A stretch of DNA of 50,794 nucleotides from Bacteroidales bacterium (GCA_017544265.1 JAFYEM010000018.1:1-50794), one strand, 5' to 3'; positions 40,010 to 49,518 are shown, numbered from the stretch's first letter. Notes: generated by a model not told the origin, from the sequence alone. Numbers and translations are program-made.

Positions 40010-42894
40010 AAAAAATCATCCTGGCGGCCTTTGCCGCAATCTTCGCCCTAGCTGGCTGCTCCCGCTATGAAACTGTCAAGGGAGACCCCATGAAGTCGAA
40101 AATCTATACCCTCGACAACGGTCTGAAGGTCTATATGACCGTCAATAAGGACGAGCCGAGAATCCAGACCTACATCGCGGTACGTGCCGGAGGAAAGAAT
40201 GACCCGGCGGACAACACCGGTCTGTCTCACTATCTGGAACACATGATGTTCAAGGGCACTGAAAAGTTCGGTACCTCCGACTATTCAGCCGAGAAGCCGA
40301 TGCTCGCCCAGATAGACTCGCTCTTCGAGGTCTATCGGACCCTCACCGACGAGGGCGAGAGGCTCGCGCTGTACAGCGTCATAGACTCGATCAGCTATGA
40401 GGCGTCACGTCTTGCCATTCCCAACGAATACGACAAGCTGATGTCGGTTATCGGCTCCGACGGGTCCAATGCCTATACCTCCAATGACGTGACCTGCTAT
40501 GTCGAGGAGATTCCGTCCAACCGCATAGAGGACTGGGCCAAAATCGAGGCCGACCGCTTCCGCAACTGCGTATTCCGCGGTTTTCATACGGAACTTGAGG
40601 CTGTCTATGAGGAGAAGAACATGAGTCTTGTCAGCGATTCCGAGAAGGCTTTCGATGCAGTGGATTCAATGCTTTTCCTTTCCCATCCCTACGGCACCCA
40701 GACGGTCATCGGCACTCAGGACCATCTTAAGAATCCCTCCCTCAAGGCCATCCGCAAGCACAAGGACACCTATTATGTGCCGAATAACATGGCTATCTGC
40801 CTGTCCGGTGATTTCGACCCTGACGAGATGGTTTCAATAATAGAGAAGTACTTCGGCGACTGGGAACCCAATCCGGCGGTTCCGGAGTTTGTCGTCGAGG
40901 CTGAAGCTCCCATCGAGGAACCCCGCGAGAAGGATGTCTATGGCTATGAAAGCGAGTTTCTCTTCCTCGGCTGGCGCACTCCTGGATCCTCTTCCCGCGA
41001 TAGTGAAATCTCCGATATCGTAGCCGAGGTGCTCTACAACGGCATGGCCGGCCTTCTGGACCTGGACGTGGTCAGCGCCCAGAAAGTGCTGGATGTCGGA
41101 GCGTTCTGCTACAACCGCAATGACTATGGAATGTTTGCCGTGAGCGCTACTCCCAAGGAAGGCCAGACCCTGGACGAGGTACGCGACATAGTTCTGGAAG
41201 AGATGCGCAAGCTCCGCGAAGGCGAATTTGACGAGTCCCTGGTGGAAGCTGTGAAAAGTAACTATAAACTCTATAAGATGCAGGCCCTGGAGAACAATTC
41301 TTCCCGTGCCGACATGTTTGTGGATGCGTTCGTTTCCGGGACTCCCTGGAAAGATGTAGTGACGAGGCTTTCCCGCGTGGAGCGCTTCACCAAGGAAGAT
41401 GTCGTGGCCTGGGCGGACAAGTACCTCGGCGCCAATTCCTATGCAGCTGTCTATAAGAGGATAGGGGAGGACAAGAGCATTCGCAAAATCGACGCTCCGA
41501 AGATCACCCCGATCCTTTCCAACCGCGAGATGCAGAGCGATTTCGTAGCGGAGATAATCGCTTCCGAGCCCGGAGAAATCGAACCCGTGTTCGTGGACTA
41601 CTCGAAGGATATGTCCGTTGGCGAGTACCAGGGCCAGGAACTGCTCTATAAGAAGAATGAAAAGAATGATATAGCGTTCCTCTCACTGCGTTTCGACCGC
41701 GGTTCAGATGACGACCCGCTTCTGAAAATCGCGGCTTCCTACCTGGAATACCTCGGAACCCCGGACAAGAGTGCCGATGAAATTTCCAGCATTCTTTACT
41801 CACTTGCCTGCAACAGCAGCATCAACGTCGGTGCCAACGTGACCACCATTTCCGTGAGCGGCCTGAGCGAGAATATCGGCGAAGCCCTGCGCCTTACCGA
41901 GGAACGTATCTTCGGCGCCGAGGCGGACGAGGAGGTCCTGGATGCCCTCAAGGGCGACATCATACGCGAGAGGAGCGATGCGAAACTCAACCAGAGGGCC
42001 TGCCAGAGTGCGCTCAGACGCTACCAGATGTACGGCCCCGACTACATCAAGCAGACCACGCTTTCCAACAAAGACCTGCTTTCAGTGACTTCCGCAGACC
42101 TTCTTGCCGTACTTTCAGGCCTGTGCTCCTGCGGCCACAAGATACTCTACTACGGCCCCGAGGAAGAGCCGGCAGTCCGCAGGATGCTCTCCATCTCCCA
42201 TGCAGCTTCTCCTGATGCCGCAGTACTGGTGAAGAGCCATCCCGAAGTTGAACTGACCCCTTCTCCTGTGGTGCTTCTGGCTCCCTACAAGTCCCGTCAG
42301 TTCAATTATATGCAGTTCTCCTGCAGGGGAGAGGCCTATGAACTTTCAGAGGTTCCTGCAGTGACCTTGTTCAACGAGTATTTCGGCGGCGGAATGAACG
42401 CCATAGTGTTCCAGGAGATGAGGGAGTCCCGCGCCTTGGCCTACAGCGCCGGCGCGCGTCTTATAGAGCCTTCCTTCATCGGCGACAAGTACCGTTTCAT
42501 GGCCTTTATCGCCTCACAGAACGACAAACTTGAAAAAGCCGTCAGGGCATTCGACGAGATTATCGAGACCATGCCCCAGGCACCTGAAAACCTGCGCATA
42601 GCCAAGGCATCCATACTTTCCCAGCTCCGCACAAAGAGGACCATAGGCGCTTCGGTGCTGTACAGCTATCTCGACGACAAGGAACTTGGCCTGGACGAGA
42701 GCGTGGACCGTCTGGTATTTGAAAAGGTTGGGGATATGACAATGGATGACCTTCTTGCGGCCCACAAGCGCTGGATTGAGGGCCGTACCTATTCCTATGC
42801 CATTCTCGGCGACCCTTCTGACCTGGATCTCAAGTTCCTTTCAACCCTCGGTCCGGTCAAGAAAATTTCCCTCGAGGAACTCTTCGGATATTGA
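40006..42894 (+). CDS. M16-family zinc metallopeptidase, lipoprotein
   Basis: This 962-residue envelope lipoprotein (signal MKKIILAAFAAIFALAGC, Cys18) has two M16 repeats. The inverted zinc motif HYLEH gives His75, Glu78 and His79, with the distal glutamate in the ELEAVYEEKN stretch about 120 residues later. The second repeat (from about residue 530) lacks the HxxEH motif, as usual for the inactive half that forms the clam-shell chamber. It probably degrades short peptides in the periplasm. Its ATG overlaps the last codon region of the frameshifted M6 gene, and mtaB overlaps its own stop. Confidence 0.95.
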   Translation: MKKIILAAFAAIFALAGCSRYETVKGDPMKSKIYTLDNGLKVYMTVNKDEPRIQTYIAVRAGGKNDPADNTGLSHYLEHMMFKGTEKFGTSDYSAEKPMLAQIDSLFEVYRTLTDEGERLALYSVIDSISYEASRLAIPNEYDKLMSVIGSDGSNAYTSNDVTCYVEEIPSNRIEDWAKIEADRFRNCVFRGFHTELEAVYEEKNMSLVSDSEKAFDAVDSMLFLSHPYGTQTVIGTQDHLKNPSLKAIRKHKDTYYVPNNMAICLSGDFDPDEMVSIIEKYFGDWEPNPAVPEFVVEAEAPIEEPREKDVYGYESEFLFLGWRTPGSSSRDSEISDIVAEVLYNGMAGLLDLDVVSAQKVLDVGAFCYNRNDYGMFAVSATPKEGQTLDEVRDIVLEEMRKLREGEFDESLVEAVKSNYKLYKMQALENNSSRADMFVDAFVSGTPWKDVVTRLSRVERFTKEDVVAWADKYLGANSYAAVYKRIGEDKSIRKIDAPKITPILSNREMQSDFVAEIIASEPGEIEPVFVDYSKDMSVGEYQGQELLYKKNEKNDIAFLSLRFDRGSDDDPLLKIAASYLEYLGTPDKSADEISSILYSLACNSSINVGANVTTISVSGLSENIGEALRLTEERIFGAEADEEVLDALKGDIIRERSDAKLNQRACQSALRRYQMYGPDYIKQTTLSNKDLLSVTSADLLAVLSGLCSCGHKILYYGPEEEPAVRRMLSISHAASPDAAVLVKSHPEVELTPSPVVLLAPYKSRQFNYMQFSCRGEAYELSEVPAVTLFNEYFGGGMNAIVFQEMRESRALAYSAGARLIEPSFIGDKYRFMAFIASQNDKLEKAVRAFDEIIETMPQAPENLRIAKASILSQLRTKRTIGASVLYSYLDDKELGLDESVDRLVFEKVGDMTMDDLLAAHKRWIEGRTYSYAILGDPSDLDLKFLSTLGPVKKISLEELFGY

Positions 42895-44132
42895 AAATAG
42901 CCCTGCATACCCTTGGCTGTAAGTTGAACTTCGCAGAAAGTTCAACTTACAGGCGGGGCTTTGTCTCCGCCGGTGTTCAGGTGGTGCCCTGGAGCGAGGT
43001 GGCGGATGCTTATCTGATAAACACCTGCGCCGTTACGGAGCATTCCGAGAAGAAGTCCCGCAACCTGATATTCCGGGCTCACAGGCTTTCTCCCTGGGCT
43101 CCTGTATTCGTGACCGGATGCTACGGGGAACTGCGCCGGGAGCAGATTGAAGCTTTTCCGGGAGTAAAGAAAGTGTTCGGGGCCGGGGAAAAGTCGCAGA
43201 TTGTACCGGAGGTGCTTTCCTGCCTTGGCGTTGCCGGAACAGGCAAATCCGCAGGCGGAGAAGCCATTCTCGAGGCCTATTCCTCTGGCGACCGCACAAG
43301 GGCCTTCCTCAAAGTCCAGGACGGCTGCGATAATTTCTGCGCCTATTGCACCGTACCCTTCGCGCGGGGCCGCAGCCGGAACATTCCGATATGTTCGCTG
43401 GTGAGGCAGGCGGAGGAAATTGCAGCCTCCGGAATAAAGGAAATAGTCCTTACCGGGGTTAATACCGGCGATTTCGGGCGCAGTACCGGAGAAAGTTTCC
43501 TGTCTCTTCTGCAGGCTCTCGAAGGTGTTGAAGGCATTGAACGCTACCGGATTTCATCAATCGAACCGAATCTTCTGACGGATGAGATTATAGACTGGAT
43601 AGCCTCCGGCACAAAGTTCCAGCCTCATTTCCATATACCGTTGCAAAGCGGCTCGGATGTGCTTCTGAGGCGCGTCGGCCGCCGCTACGACACAGCCCTC
43701 TTTGCTTCGCGCATAGACAGGATCCGGGAGAAGATGGGACCCTGTGTGTTCTTCGGAATAGATGTGATCGTGGGCCTTCCAGGGGAGACGGACGAACTTT
43801 TCGAAGAAACATACCGCTTCCTTTCAGATGTAGTCCGTCCTGCCTTCATTCATATTTTTCCCTATTCGAAGCGTCCGGGAACCCGTGCTGCTTCCTTTCC
43901 AGACCAGGTCAGGGACAGCGTGAAGACTGATAGAGTGCAGCGGCTGGAAGAACTGAATGTCCGGCTCCAGGCGGATTTCCGCGAAAAATGTCGCGGTCTC
44001 AGGGAGACTGTTCTCTGGGAATCGTCCAACCACAGTGGCTATATGGAGGGCTATACCGGCAACTACATACGACTTGCCGCTACATACGATGCCTCCCGCG
44101 TAGGGAAACTCGAGGAAACGGTGATTCAGTAA
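42891..44132 (+). CDS. mtaB: tRNA (N6-threonylcarbamoyladenosine(37)-C2)-methylthiotransferase MtaB
   Basis: This 413-residue radical-SAM enzyme adds a methylthio group to t6A37 of tRNAs reading ANN codons. The N-terminal domain has the three cluster cysteines in HTLGCKLN, NTCAVTE and VTGCYGE. The radical-SAM CxxxCxxC is CDNFCAYC, followed by TVPFARGRSRN. The TRAM-like tail is short. The start appears to be TTG at 42891, overlapping the M16 stop (TTGA); MKIALHTLGCKLN is the family N-terminus, so this is well supported. It is the last gene of the helicase operon. Confidence 0.96.
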   Translation: MKIALHTLGCKLNFAESSTYRRGFVSAGVQVVPWSEVADAYLINTCAVTEHSEKKSRNLIFRAHRLSPWAPVFVTGCYGELRREQIEAFPGVKKVFGAGEKSQIVPEVLSCLGVAGTGKSAGGEAILEAYSSGDRTRAFLKVQDGCDNFCAYCTVPFARGRSRNIPICSLVRQAEEIAASGIKEIVLTGVNTGDFGRSTGESFLSLLQALEGVEGIERYRISSIEPNLLTDEIIDWIASGTKFQPHFHIPLQSGSDVLLRRVGRRYDTALFASRIDRIREKMGPCVFFGIDVIVGLPGETDELFEETYRFLSDVVRPAFIHIFPYSKRPGTRAASFPDQVRDSVKTDRVQRLEELNVRLQADFREKCRGLRETVLWESSNHSGYMEGYTGNYIRLAATYDASRVGKLEETVIQ

Positions 44133-44135
44133 GAT

Positions 44136-45437
44136 CTATTTTACCGGGAAGTTGAAGTAGGTGTCCGGGAAAGGTTCGTCTTTCAGGGTGAAGTGCCACC
44201 ATTCCGTAGGAAGCGGCTTGAAACCGTGGCGCAGCATTGCCTCGCGAAGTATCATCCGGTTGGCGTATTGCTCCGGGGTAATCCCGGTATAGTCGGGATG
44301 GCTTTCGATGCCGAACCAGTCGAAAGTTCCGCCCATGTCCAATTCCTTTTCCGTAGTCATGTCGAAGAGCGTCAGATCCACGGTGGAACCGCGAGTATGG
44401 CCGCTTTTAGCCATGATGTACTCCTCGTCGAAGAGACGGCTCTTGTCCACGTCGGGATAGAAATAGCGCCGCATCGTGGTGTCGGCCACGTCGGCAGCCC
44501 ATCTGACGAAATGGTCAACGGCGCGCTGGGGCCTGTAGGCATCATAAATCTTGAGCCTGTATCCCATGCGCATCACGTCGTCGCTTACGGCCTTCAGGCT
44601 GTCGGCAGCCTGCCGGGTCAGGTAGGCTGTGGGTGCCCTATAGCCGTCAATTCGCTTCCCGACGAAGTTATATGTGCTGAAATATCGGATCTCCAGAATT
44701 GCGTCCGGTACGGCTTTTTCAAGTGAGACAAGCACCTTGGAACGGAATTCCTCCCGTGCACTTGCCATCTGCTTGCGGAAAGTCCCATTGGCCTGAAGCG
44801 CAGCATAGCCAATGCTGGCGGCAACCCGGCTCATATCCACATCGCTCTGCCAGTGGGCACCGGCTATGACGCGGCTTTCGCCGTACTCCCATGCGCGGGC
44901 ATAGATTTCATTAGCCCTTGCGGGGTTGATTTCTGCCAGCAGAAGCGCTGCCAGATGGGCGCGGATGGTATGTCCGGAAGGATAGCTCCCTTCGCCGCGA
45001 AGTGCGTCATCTTCTCCTGTGAAAGTGCTTTCCTTGAAATATTCGAAAGGCCGGAGTCTATGATAATAGGCCTTGGGCTCAACTCTTATCGGGTCTATGG
45101 TCATGAGACTGTTCTCCAGAACTCTCCATATCTTGGGAGTGTCCTGTCTGCTGACGGCCATGCCGAAGGCGGGAGACAATTGCTCCAGCAGCGCTTCATA
45201 GCTCCATACGGCGTCGGCCCTGGTCATCTCCGCCCTTGCAGGGTCGTTTCTCTGCTGCTTGCCCCATTTGTATCTCTCCAGGTCGTATTTGAAGGCTGGA
45301 GAACCCTTCTCCGGGGGTGCCGGAAGGCACTTTACAAGGTCCGGAAGTTCGGAAGACTTGAAATAAGTCCTGCCTGTCTGTGCAATGAGTGAAACGGATA
45401 CTGCCGCGAACAGCAGCAGTGAAATAATCTTCTTCAT
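44136..45437 (-). CDS. PAP2 acid phosphatase-D-Ala-D-Ala dipeptidase (VanX-like) fusion
   Basis: This is a 433-residue exported fusion (signal MKKIISLLLFAAVSVSLIAQ). Residues about 80-235 are a PAP2/class A acid phosphatase, with KAYYHRLRPF, GSYPSGHTIRAHL and SRVIAGAHWQSDVD as motifs C1-C3. Residues about 240-433 are an M15D dipeptidase: YDAYRPQRAVDHFVRW, SGHTRGSTVDLTL with the zinc histidine and aspartate, and PTEWWHFTL with the catalytic Glu and last zinc His. It could remove phosphate from lipid or nucleotide phosphates and hydrolyse D-Ala-D-Ala in the periplasm. The start is set by the signal peptide and a promoter at 45458-45490. Confidence 0.92.
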   Translation of the reverse strand: MKKIISLLLFAAVSVSLIAQTGRTYFKSSELPDLVKCLPAPPEKGSPAFKYDLERYKWGKQQRNDPARAEMTRADAVWSYEALLEQLSPAFGMAVSRQDTPKIWRVLENSLMTIDPIRVEPKAYYHRLRPFEYFKESTFTGEDDALRGEGSYPSGHTIRAHLAALLLAEINPARANEIYARAWEYGESRVIAGAHWQSDVDMSRVAASIGYAALQANGTFRKQMASAREEFRSKVLVSLEKAVPDAILEIRYFSTYNFVGKRIDGYRAPTAYLTRQAADSLKAVSDDVMRMGYRLKIYDAYRPQRAVDHFVRWAADVADTTMRRYFYPDVDKSRLFDEEYIMAKSGHTRGSTVDLTLFDMTTEKELDMGGTFDWFGIESHPDYTGITPEQYANRMILREAMLRHGFKPLPTEWWHFTLKDEPFPDTYFNFPVK

Positions 45438-45457
45438 AGCAATACTTTTTCCCTGCG

Positions 45458-45490
45458 CAAACTTACGGATTGACATAGACAAACGTCAAA
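45458..45490 (-). promoter_or_regulatory. Consensus promoter of the PAP2-VanX gene
   Basis: On the minus strand TTTG (45490-45487), a 21-base spacer, then TAAGTTTG (45465-45458) match the Bacteroidetes promoter. It overlaps the 3' end of the upstream DUF4988-like gene and lies 20 bases before the ATG at 45437. Confidence 0.65.
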
Positions 45491-46101
45491 CCCTGACTCT
45501 TGGGAATAGAAATAGTCTGTCCGTTTGTCAACACAAAATAGACGTATTTTTCATCCTGGCGTATTTCGCTGAACATGGAGTCGTCTGCCCCGTCTGTGAC
45601 AGCCTTTCCCAGTTTGCTCCATGATTCGCCCTCGTCGTAGGACACCCACCAGTACTCGTCCTCGATCTTCAGCTTGGGAGTTATTCCTTGTGCCGCATCT
45701 GCACGGACTTTCTCTCCTTTGCCGTTCAGCATCCAGTTATCGTCGATGGTCCAGTACCAGAAACCGTCGGTATCCTGCTTGACTCCTACGATGGGGGTAT
45801 GTCCGTCCTGGCCGTTCTTGCCGTTATAGATGGTTATGGGGTTGCCGGACGTGAAGGAAATGGTGTAGCCGACAGTCTTTCCGTTCTCCATAACCGGACT
45901 GATGTCCTTGATTTTGTTCTCGGCCTGCAACGCGGCAATCAGTTGCTGAAGGGATTCAATAGTGGTGTTGTACTGATTGCATAATGTCTCAAGCTGTGCA
46001 ATTCTCCTTTCGTGGTCATTCAGCTTGTCCCAGATGTCCTTATGGCAGGACGAAAAGAGAACAGCACAGATTGCAAGGAATATGGCGGATACTTTTTTCA
46101 T
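45463..46101 (-). CDS. DUF4988-like lipoprotein with coiled coil
   Basis: This is a 212-residue lipoprotein (signal ending VLFSSC, Cys19). Residues about 24-62 form a coiled coil (LNDHERRIAQLETLCNQ). Then come VGYTISFTSGNPITIYNGKN, GQDGHTPIVGVKQDTDGFWY, WTIDDNWMLNGKGEKVRA and TPKLKIEDEYWWVSYDEG, the repeat style of Bacteroidales DUF4988 surface proteins. Those proteins are usually longer, with further Ig-like domains after this region; here it stops soon after TISIPKSQG. It may be a short family member. It lies 43 bases after the M13 gene on the same strand. Confidence 0.8.
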   Translation of the reverse strand: MKKVSAIFLAICAVLFSSCHKDIWDKLNDHERRIAQLETLCNQYNTTIESLQQLIAALQAENKIKDISPVMENGKTVGYTISFTSGNPITIYNGKNGQDGHTPIVGVKQDTDGFWYWTIDDNWMLNGKGEKVRADAAQGITPKLKIEDEYWWVSYDEGESWSKLGKAVTDGADDSMFSEIRQDEKYVYFVLTNGQTISIPKSQGLTFVYVNP

Positions 46102-46144
46102 AGTACTTTTTGTTGCTGTGTGTTATACCTAATTTAATAAAGCT

Positions 46145-47974
46145 TTACCAGATAGATGCCCGTCGCTCAGGAGGGAGATAAAGGATATTGTCGCGCTTCA
46201 CGCCGTATAGATCATACCACAGGTCCGTATTCATCACTACTCCATTGACCCTCAGGCGTGCATGTGAATGTTCGTCCTTCTTTGGGAAAGTGGCCAGCTT
46301 CGCATCGCTGTATACGACTTTCCAGATATCCGCATAGCTTTCAAAGAATTTGCGGAGTTGCCCCCGGAGGGTTTCACCGGAATAACCGTCGGCTTCCAGT
46401 CGGGCTTTATATGCATCCAGGGTGGTTAGAAAGCCGCCCAGGTCCGCGATGTCTTCGCCCTGGGTTAACATCCCGTCAGAATAGGTGCCCGGAACGCGCA
46501 AGGGATCGATCTCCATGTGGCTGTAGCAGTTGGCAAGGATGTCTCTGCGTTCCTCGAAGGCCATCTGGTCGGCTACAGTCCACCAGTTGCGCTTGTTCCC
46601 CATCTTGTCGTATTTGGAACCGGTGCTTGAGTCGAATCCGTGGGTGAGTTCGTGCCCAATGACAGTGAATACGGCGTATTCATAGGCCTGGCTCACGTTC
46701 TCAGGCATAAACGGAGGAAACAGGAGGGCAGGATAGATAAATACGCAGTTGTAGGGGGCTGAGTAGAAGGCATTGACCAGTGAGAGGTCGGTCGGAATAA
46801 AACCATTCGCGTCAAGGGTGGCTGACAGGAGCTGGAGACTGAATCTGTCGTTCCCGCCAATAAGATGCCCCTTCAGCAAGGCATGGCCACGGTTGCCACG
46901 GTAGACGGCCTCCGCCAGAGTGGGACAGTCAGACATATCGGCAAGGCAGTCTTCATACCACTGGTCGGGATAGGCTACGTTTAGCGTACAGTAGTCGAGC
47001 TTTTCAATGGCATTGTTCCTGGTGGTCTGGCTCATCCATTGTGCCCGACTGATACGCTTGCGAAGCGAAGCCTGGATTTCCTTTGTTATGTTCAGATATT
47101 TCTCCTTGAAGGAGGGGGAGATAAACTCCTGGACCAGATGATAGGACAGTGTGTAACTGAATGCGAAGGAGGCGTTGACGCGCACGTTATCGCTCAGTTG
47201 CTCGGCAGCGAAACTCTCAAGGTATTCCCAGGCATAGTCGTATAATTTGAGGAGTTCATCCAGCGACTTCTTATCCAGATCCTCCCACTGTTGTGCCATC
47301 TGGGTATTATCGACAAAAAGGGAAGGATCCAGTCCCAGTCCCCGGATAATAAGAGATTGGGGCGAATTGTCTGCGCCGGATTTGGTGGCGGATAGCGGAA
47401 CATAGTCGCCGGGGTCGATGTCAGGCGTAAGGCCCAACTGGCTGGGGATAAGTTCCAAAGGCGGATTGATCGAACCCATCAGTATGCCGTCCTTGTAGAC
47501 CAGAGACCATGCCGGAAGGATCGGATGGCCCCACAAGGGGAAACCTTCGGCAAGCATCTTGCCCATGGTTATGAAAAATTCCTCCTTCGTCGTGGGTCTT
47601 GGGAAACGTGCCTTCAGATTATCCAGGAATGGTTTGGAGACTTCCGGCTGTCCGGAAGCGGCATCGCGCAGCTCAAACATCCGGCGGATATCCTTATTCA
47701 CGGTCTTCAGCTGCTCCACGCGCCGGGCCCAGGCCGGAATTTGATCATACGTTCCACCCGACGCGCCCGTGGCTGGAATTGGCGTTTTCTTTATCCATGA
47801 GCCATTGCAATAGTCGTAAAAGCTATCTCCTGGCTTCACCGAAAGATCCTTGTTTTCCTCCATGCCGGGAGGCATGGGAAGCGGGTCTTTTGTCGGAACA
47901 AGCTCATCTCTTTCGCAAGCGGAAAGGACAATGGCGGCGCACATAAGCTTGGCCAGAAGGTAGCGGAAACGCAT
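46145..47974 (-). CDS. M13-family (neprilysin/PepO-like) metallopeptidase, lipoprotein
   Basis: This 609-residue zinc oligopeptidase is anchored by a lipoprotein signal (MRFRYLLAKLMCAAIVLSAC, Cys20). The zinc site is HELTH with His441, Glu442 and His445. The third ligand glutamate is in GEDIADLGG, with the Asp that stabilises His. The conserved C-terminus has RLRVNGVVMN and ends with RRASIW, as M13 enzymes do. A PGDSFYDYCNGSW stretch near the N-terminus matches the family opening. It should cleave peptides below about 40 residues outside the inner membrane. It is followed by the DUF4988-like gene. Confidence 0.95.
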   Translation of the reverse strand: MRFRYLLAKLMCAAIVLSACERDELVPTKDPLPMPPGMEENKDLSVKPGDSFYDYCNGSWIKKTPIPATGASGGTYDQIPAWARRVEQLKTVNKDIRRMFELRDAASGQPEVSKPFLDNLKARFPRPTTKEEFFITMGKMLAEGFPLWGHPILPAWSLVYKDGILMGSINPPLELIPSQLGLTPDIDPGDYVPLSATKSGADNSPQSLIIRGLGLDPSLFVDNTQMAQQWEDLDKKSLDELLKLYDYAWEYLESFAAEQLSDNVRVNASFAFSYTLSYHLVQEFISPSFKEKYLNITKEIQASLRKRISRAQWMSQTTRNNAIEKLDYCTLNVAYPDQWYEDCLADMSDCPTLAEAVYRGNRGHALLKGHLIGGNDRFSLQLLSATLDANGFIPTDLSLVNAFYSAPYNCVFIYPALLFPPFMPENVSQAYEYAVFTVIGHELTHGFDSSTGSKYDKMGNKRNWWTVADQMAFEERRDILANCYSHMEIDPLRVPGTYSDGMLTQGEDIADLGGFLTTLDAYKARLEADGYSGETLRGQLRKFFESYADIWKVVYSDAKLATFPKKDEHSHARLRVNGVVMNTDLWYDLYGVKRDNILYLPPERRASIW

Positions 47975-48039
47975 AATAGATTGGTCTTGAGGCTTAAAGA
48001 TAGTATTTTTTCATGGATTCCGGGCAAAACCCCAGACTT

Positions 48040-48681
48040 TTATCCGATATATGACAGTATGATGTCGGCCAGCTGCTCTTCTGTGTGCGCGTCGGCGCTT
48101 AAGACGATGTCATAGTTGCGAGCGTCGAAGCGACTTACGCCGGCATAGCGCCGGATGTAATTGTCGCGTTCCTGGTCTATGCCCTGAATCAGGGCTTTGG
48201 CTGAGTCCTCGCTCAGGCCTTGTTTTCTCATGATCCGGTCTATGCGGTGGGCCCTGGACGCCGTGATGAACACATTAAGCGTATTCGGATGGTCCTTGAA
48301 AATAAAGAATCCGCTGCGGCCGGCTATGACGCAGGAACCCATCTCGGCGAATCCACGCAGAATTTCAACTTCGGCCTTGTAGATGTCATCTGTAGTTACA
48401 TCTATCTTAAATTCCTGTGTATACTTGGGATCCAGTCCCATAATCCTGGCAGAGGGGATGGGTGAAACATACTTCAGAAAGTCTGCCAGCCAGCTTTTCT
48501 TCTCTCCCTTGAGCTTTTCTATGCCGCTTGAGGTCAAGTTGAACTGCTTTTCAAGGCTCTCAAGCAACAGTTTGTCGCAATAGCGCACGTTCAGTTTTTT
48601 TGCCAAAATACTGCCTACCGTATGTCCTCCGGATCCAACCTCCCGGCTTAATGTAATGATAAAGGGCTCCTGTTTATTCAT
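48040..48681 (-). CDS. Cytidylate kinase-like family protein
   Basis: This is a 213-residue P-loop protein of the cytidylate-kinase-like (AAA_26) family common in gut anaerobes. The N-terminus FIITLSREVGSGGHTVGSIL carries an atypical P-loop (REVGSGG). The YCDKLLLESL, CVIAGRSGFFIF and RIDRIMRKQGLS segments are conserved in the family. It is not the housekeeping Cmk, and its phosphoacceptor is unknown. I chose the ATG at 48681 (MNKQEPFII); an ATG at 48699 would fall almost on the promoter box at 48701-48708. Confidence 0.88.
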   Translation of the reverse strand: MNKQEPFIITLSREVGSGGHTVGSILAKKLNVRYCDKLLLESLEKQFNLTSSGIEKLKGEKKSWLADFLKYVSPIPSARIMGLDPKYTQEFKIDVTTDDIYKAEVEILRGFAEMGSCVIAGRSGFFIFKDHPNTLNVFITASRAHRIDRIMRKQGLSEDSAKALIQGIDQERDNYIRRYAGVSRFDARNYDIVLSADAHTEEQLADIILSYIG

Positions 48682-48700
48682 ATCATTGAAATTTACCATG

Positions 48701-48708
48701 CAAATATA
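48701..48708 (-). promoter_or_regulatory. -7 promoter box of the cytidylate-kinase-like gene
   Basis: CAAATATA reads TATATTTG on the minus strand, 19 bases before the ATG at 48681. Confidence 0.5.
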
Positions 48709-48728
48709 GACCAATTTGTCTGATAATC

Positions 48729-48803
48729 CTAATCATGGACGCGCATAAGGCATGCAAATCCCAAGATATTTCCGGTGCTGACCTTCTTGAACATCACAGG
48801 CAT
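48729..48803 (-). CDS. Possible 24-residue small ORF
   Basis: In the 138-base gap between two minus-strand genes an ORF reads MPVMFKKVSTGNILGFACLM and ends RVHD before a TAG. The frame stays open nine codons further upstream. It could be a small protein, a decayed gene tail or chance. I see no promoter box or ribosome binding site specific to it. Confidence 0.2.
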   Translation of the reverse strand: MPVMFKKVSTGNILGFACLMRVHD

Positions 48804-48852
48804 GCCGGATGGGATTTTCGAATTATGCCATTAAGTCGGGGTACTGCTATCC

Positions 48853-49518
48853 CTATTTTATTACCGGGCGGATTGTCATTCCATAGCAGCGCATGGCATA
48901 ATCCTCCATGATGGCATAGATGTCATCATCAGGATAAAGGTGCTCAAACCACGCATTCCAGGGCTCATCCTTTGTAGCTCTCTCGAAAGATGTGGAAGAC
49001 CAGTATAGACCGGCTTCTCCTGCCTTTAAAAGATAAGTCTCGCTCCTAAAACCTGCCAAAGGAAGGAAGATACTGTTCCCATTCCCACCGGTTACCTTAT
49101 AGCCGTTCCTGGATTCATTCAATGACCATTCACAATTGGATCTGAGTTCTTCCCATTCACTGATTGTCGGCATGCGCCAATTCCCTCCCAACAGGATATG
49201 GGCAGCATCATCTTCCAAATCCAGAATTGACGCCGAATTATACTTGGATAATGGCCCGGTTGACTCTGTTCCAAACTTATATGTCAAAAAGGAATAACTG
49301 TTTTTTGTCTTGATCTCGCCCCAGGCATAATAATCTCCATATTCCTCTGGTGCAGAGGCCCCAAGATTAAATGATGCCCACTTCACGGAAAGGCCGAGAT
49401 CCACAGCAACCGGCGTGGGAACTGTCGCGTTTGTCCCCTTATCATTATCATCTGTTTTTGAACATGCCGCTAATGACAGAACTGCGAAAAAAATCGCCCC
49501 AAAAATTCGTTTAGTCAT
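48853..49518 (-). CDS. Fib_succ_major-type lipoprotein
   Basis: This 221-residue lipoprotein (signal MTKRIFGAIFFAVLSLAAC, Cys19) is built on the widespread Bacteroidetes surface domain. VDLGLSVKWASFNLGASAP, EEYGDYYAWGE, GGNWRMPTISEWEELRSNC, SIFLPLAGFR, LYWSSTSFE and YGMTIRPVIK occur in order. The fold is C-type-lectin/FGE-like, and members are surface-exposed or secreted with unknown ligands. A TATATTTG box lies 80 bases upstream, leaving a leader of about 70 bases. Confidence 0.85.
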   Translation of the reverse strand: MTKRIFGAIFFAVLSLAACSKTDDNDKGTNATVPTPVAVDLGLSVKWASFNLGASAPEEYGDYYAWGEIKTKNSYSFLTYKFGTESTGPLSKYNSASILDLEDDAAHILLGGNWRMPTISEWEELRSNCEWSLNESRNGYKVTGGNGNSIFLPLAGFRSETYLLKAGEAGLYWSSTSFERATKDEPWNAWFEHLYPDDDIYAIMEDYAMRCYGMTIRPVIK

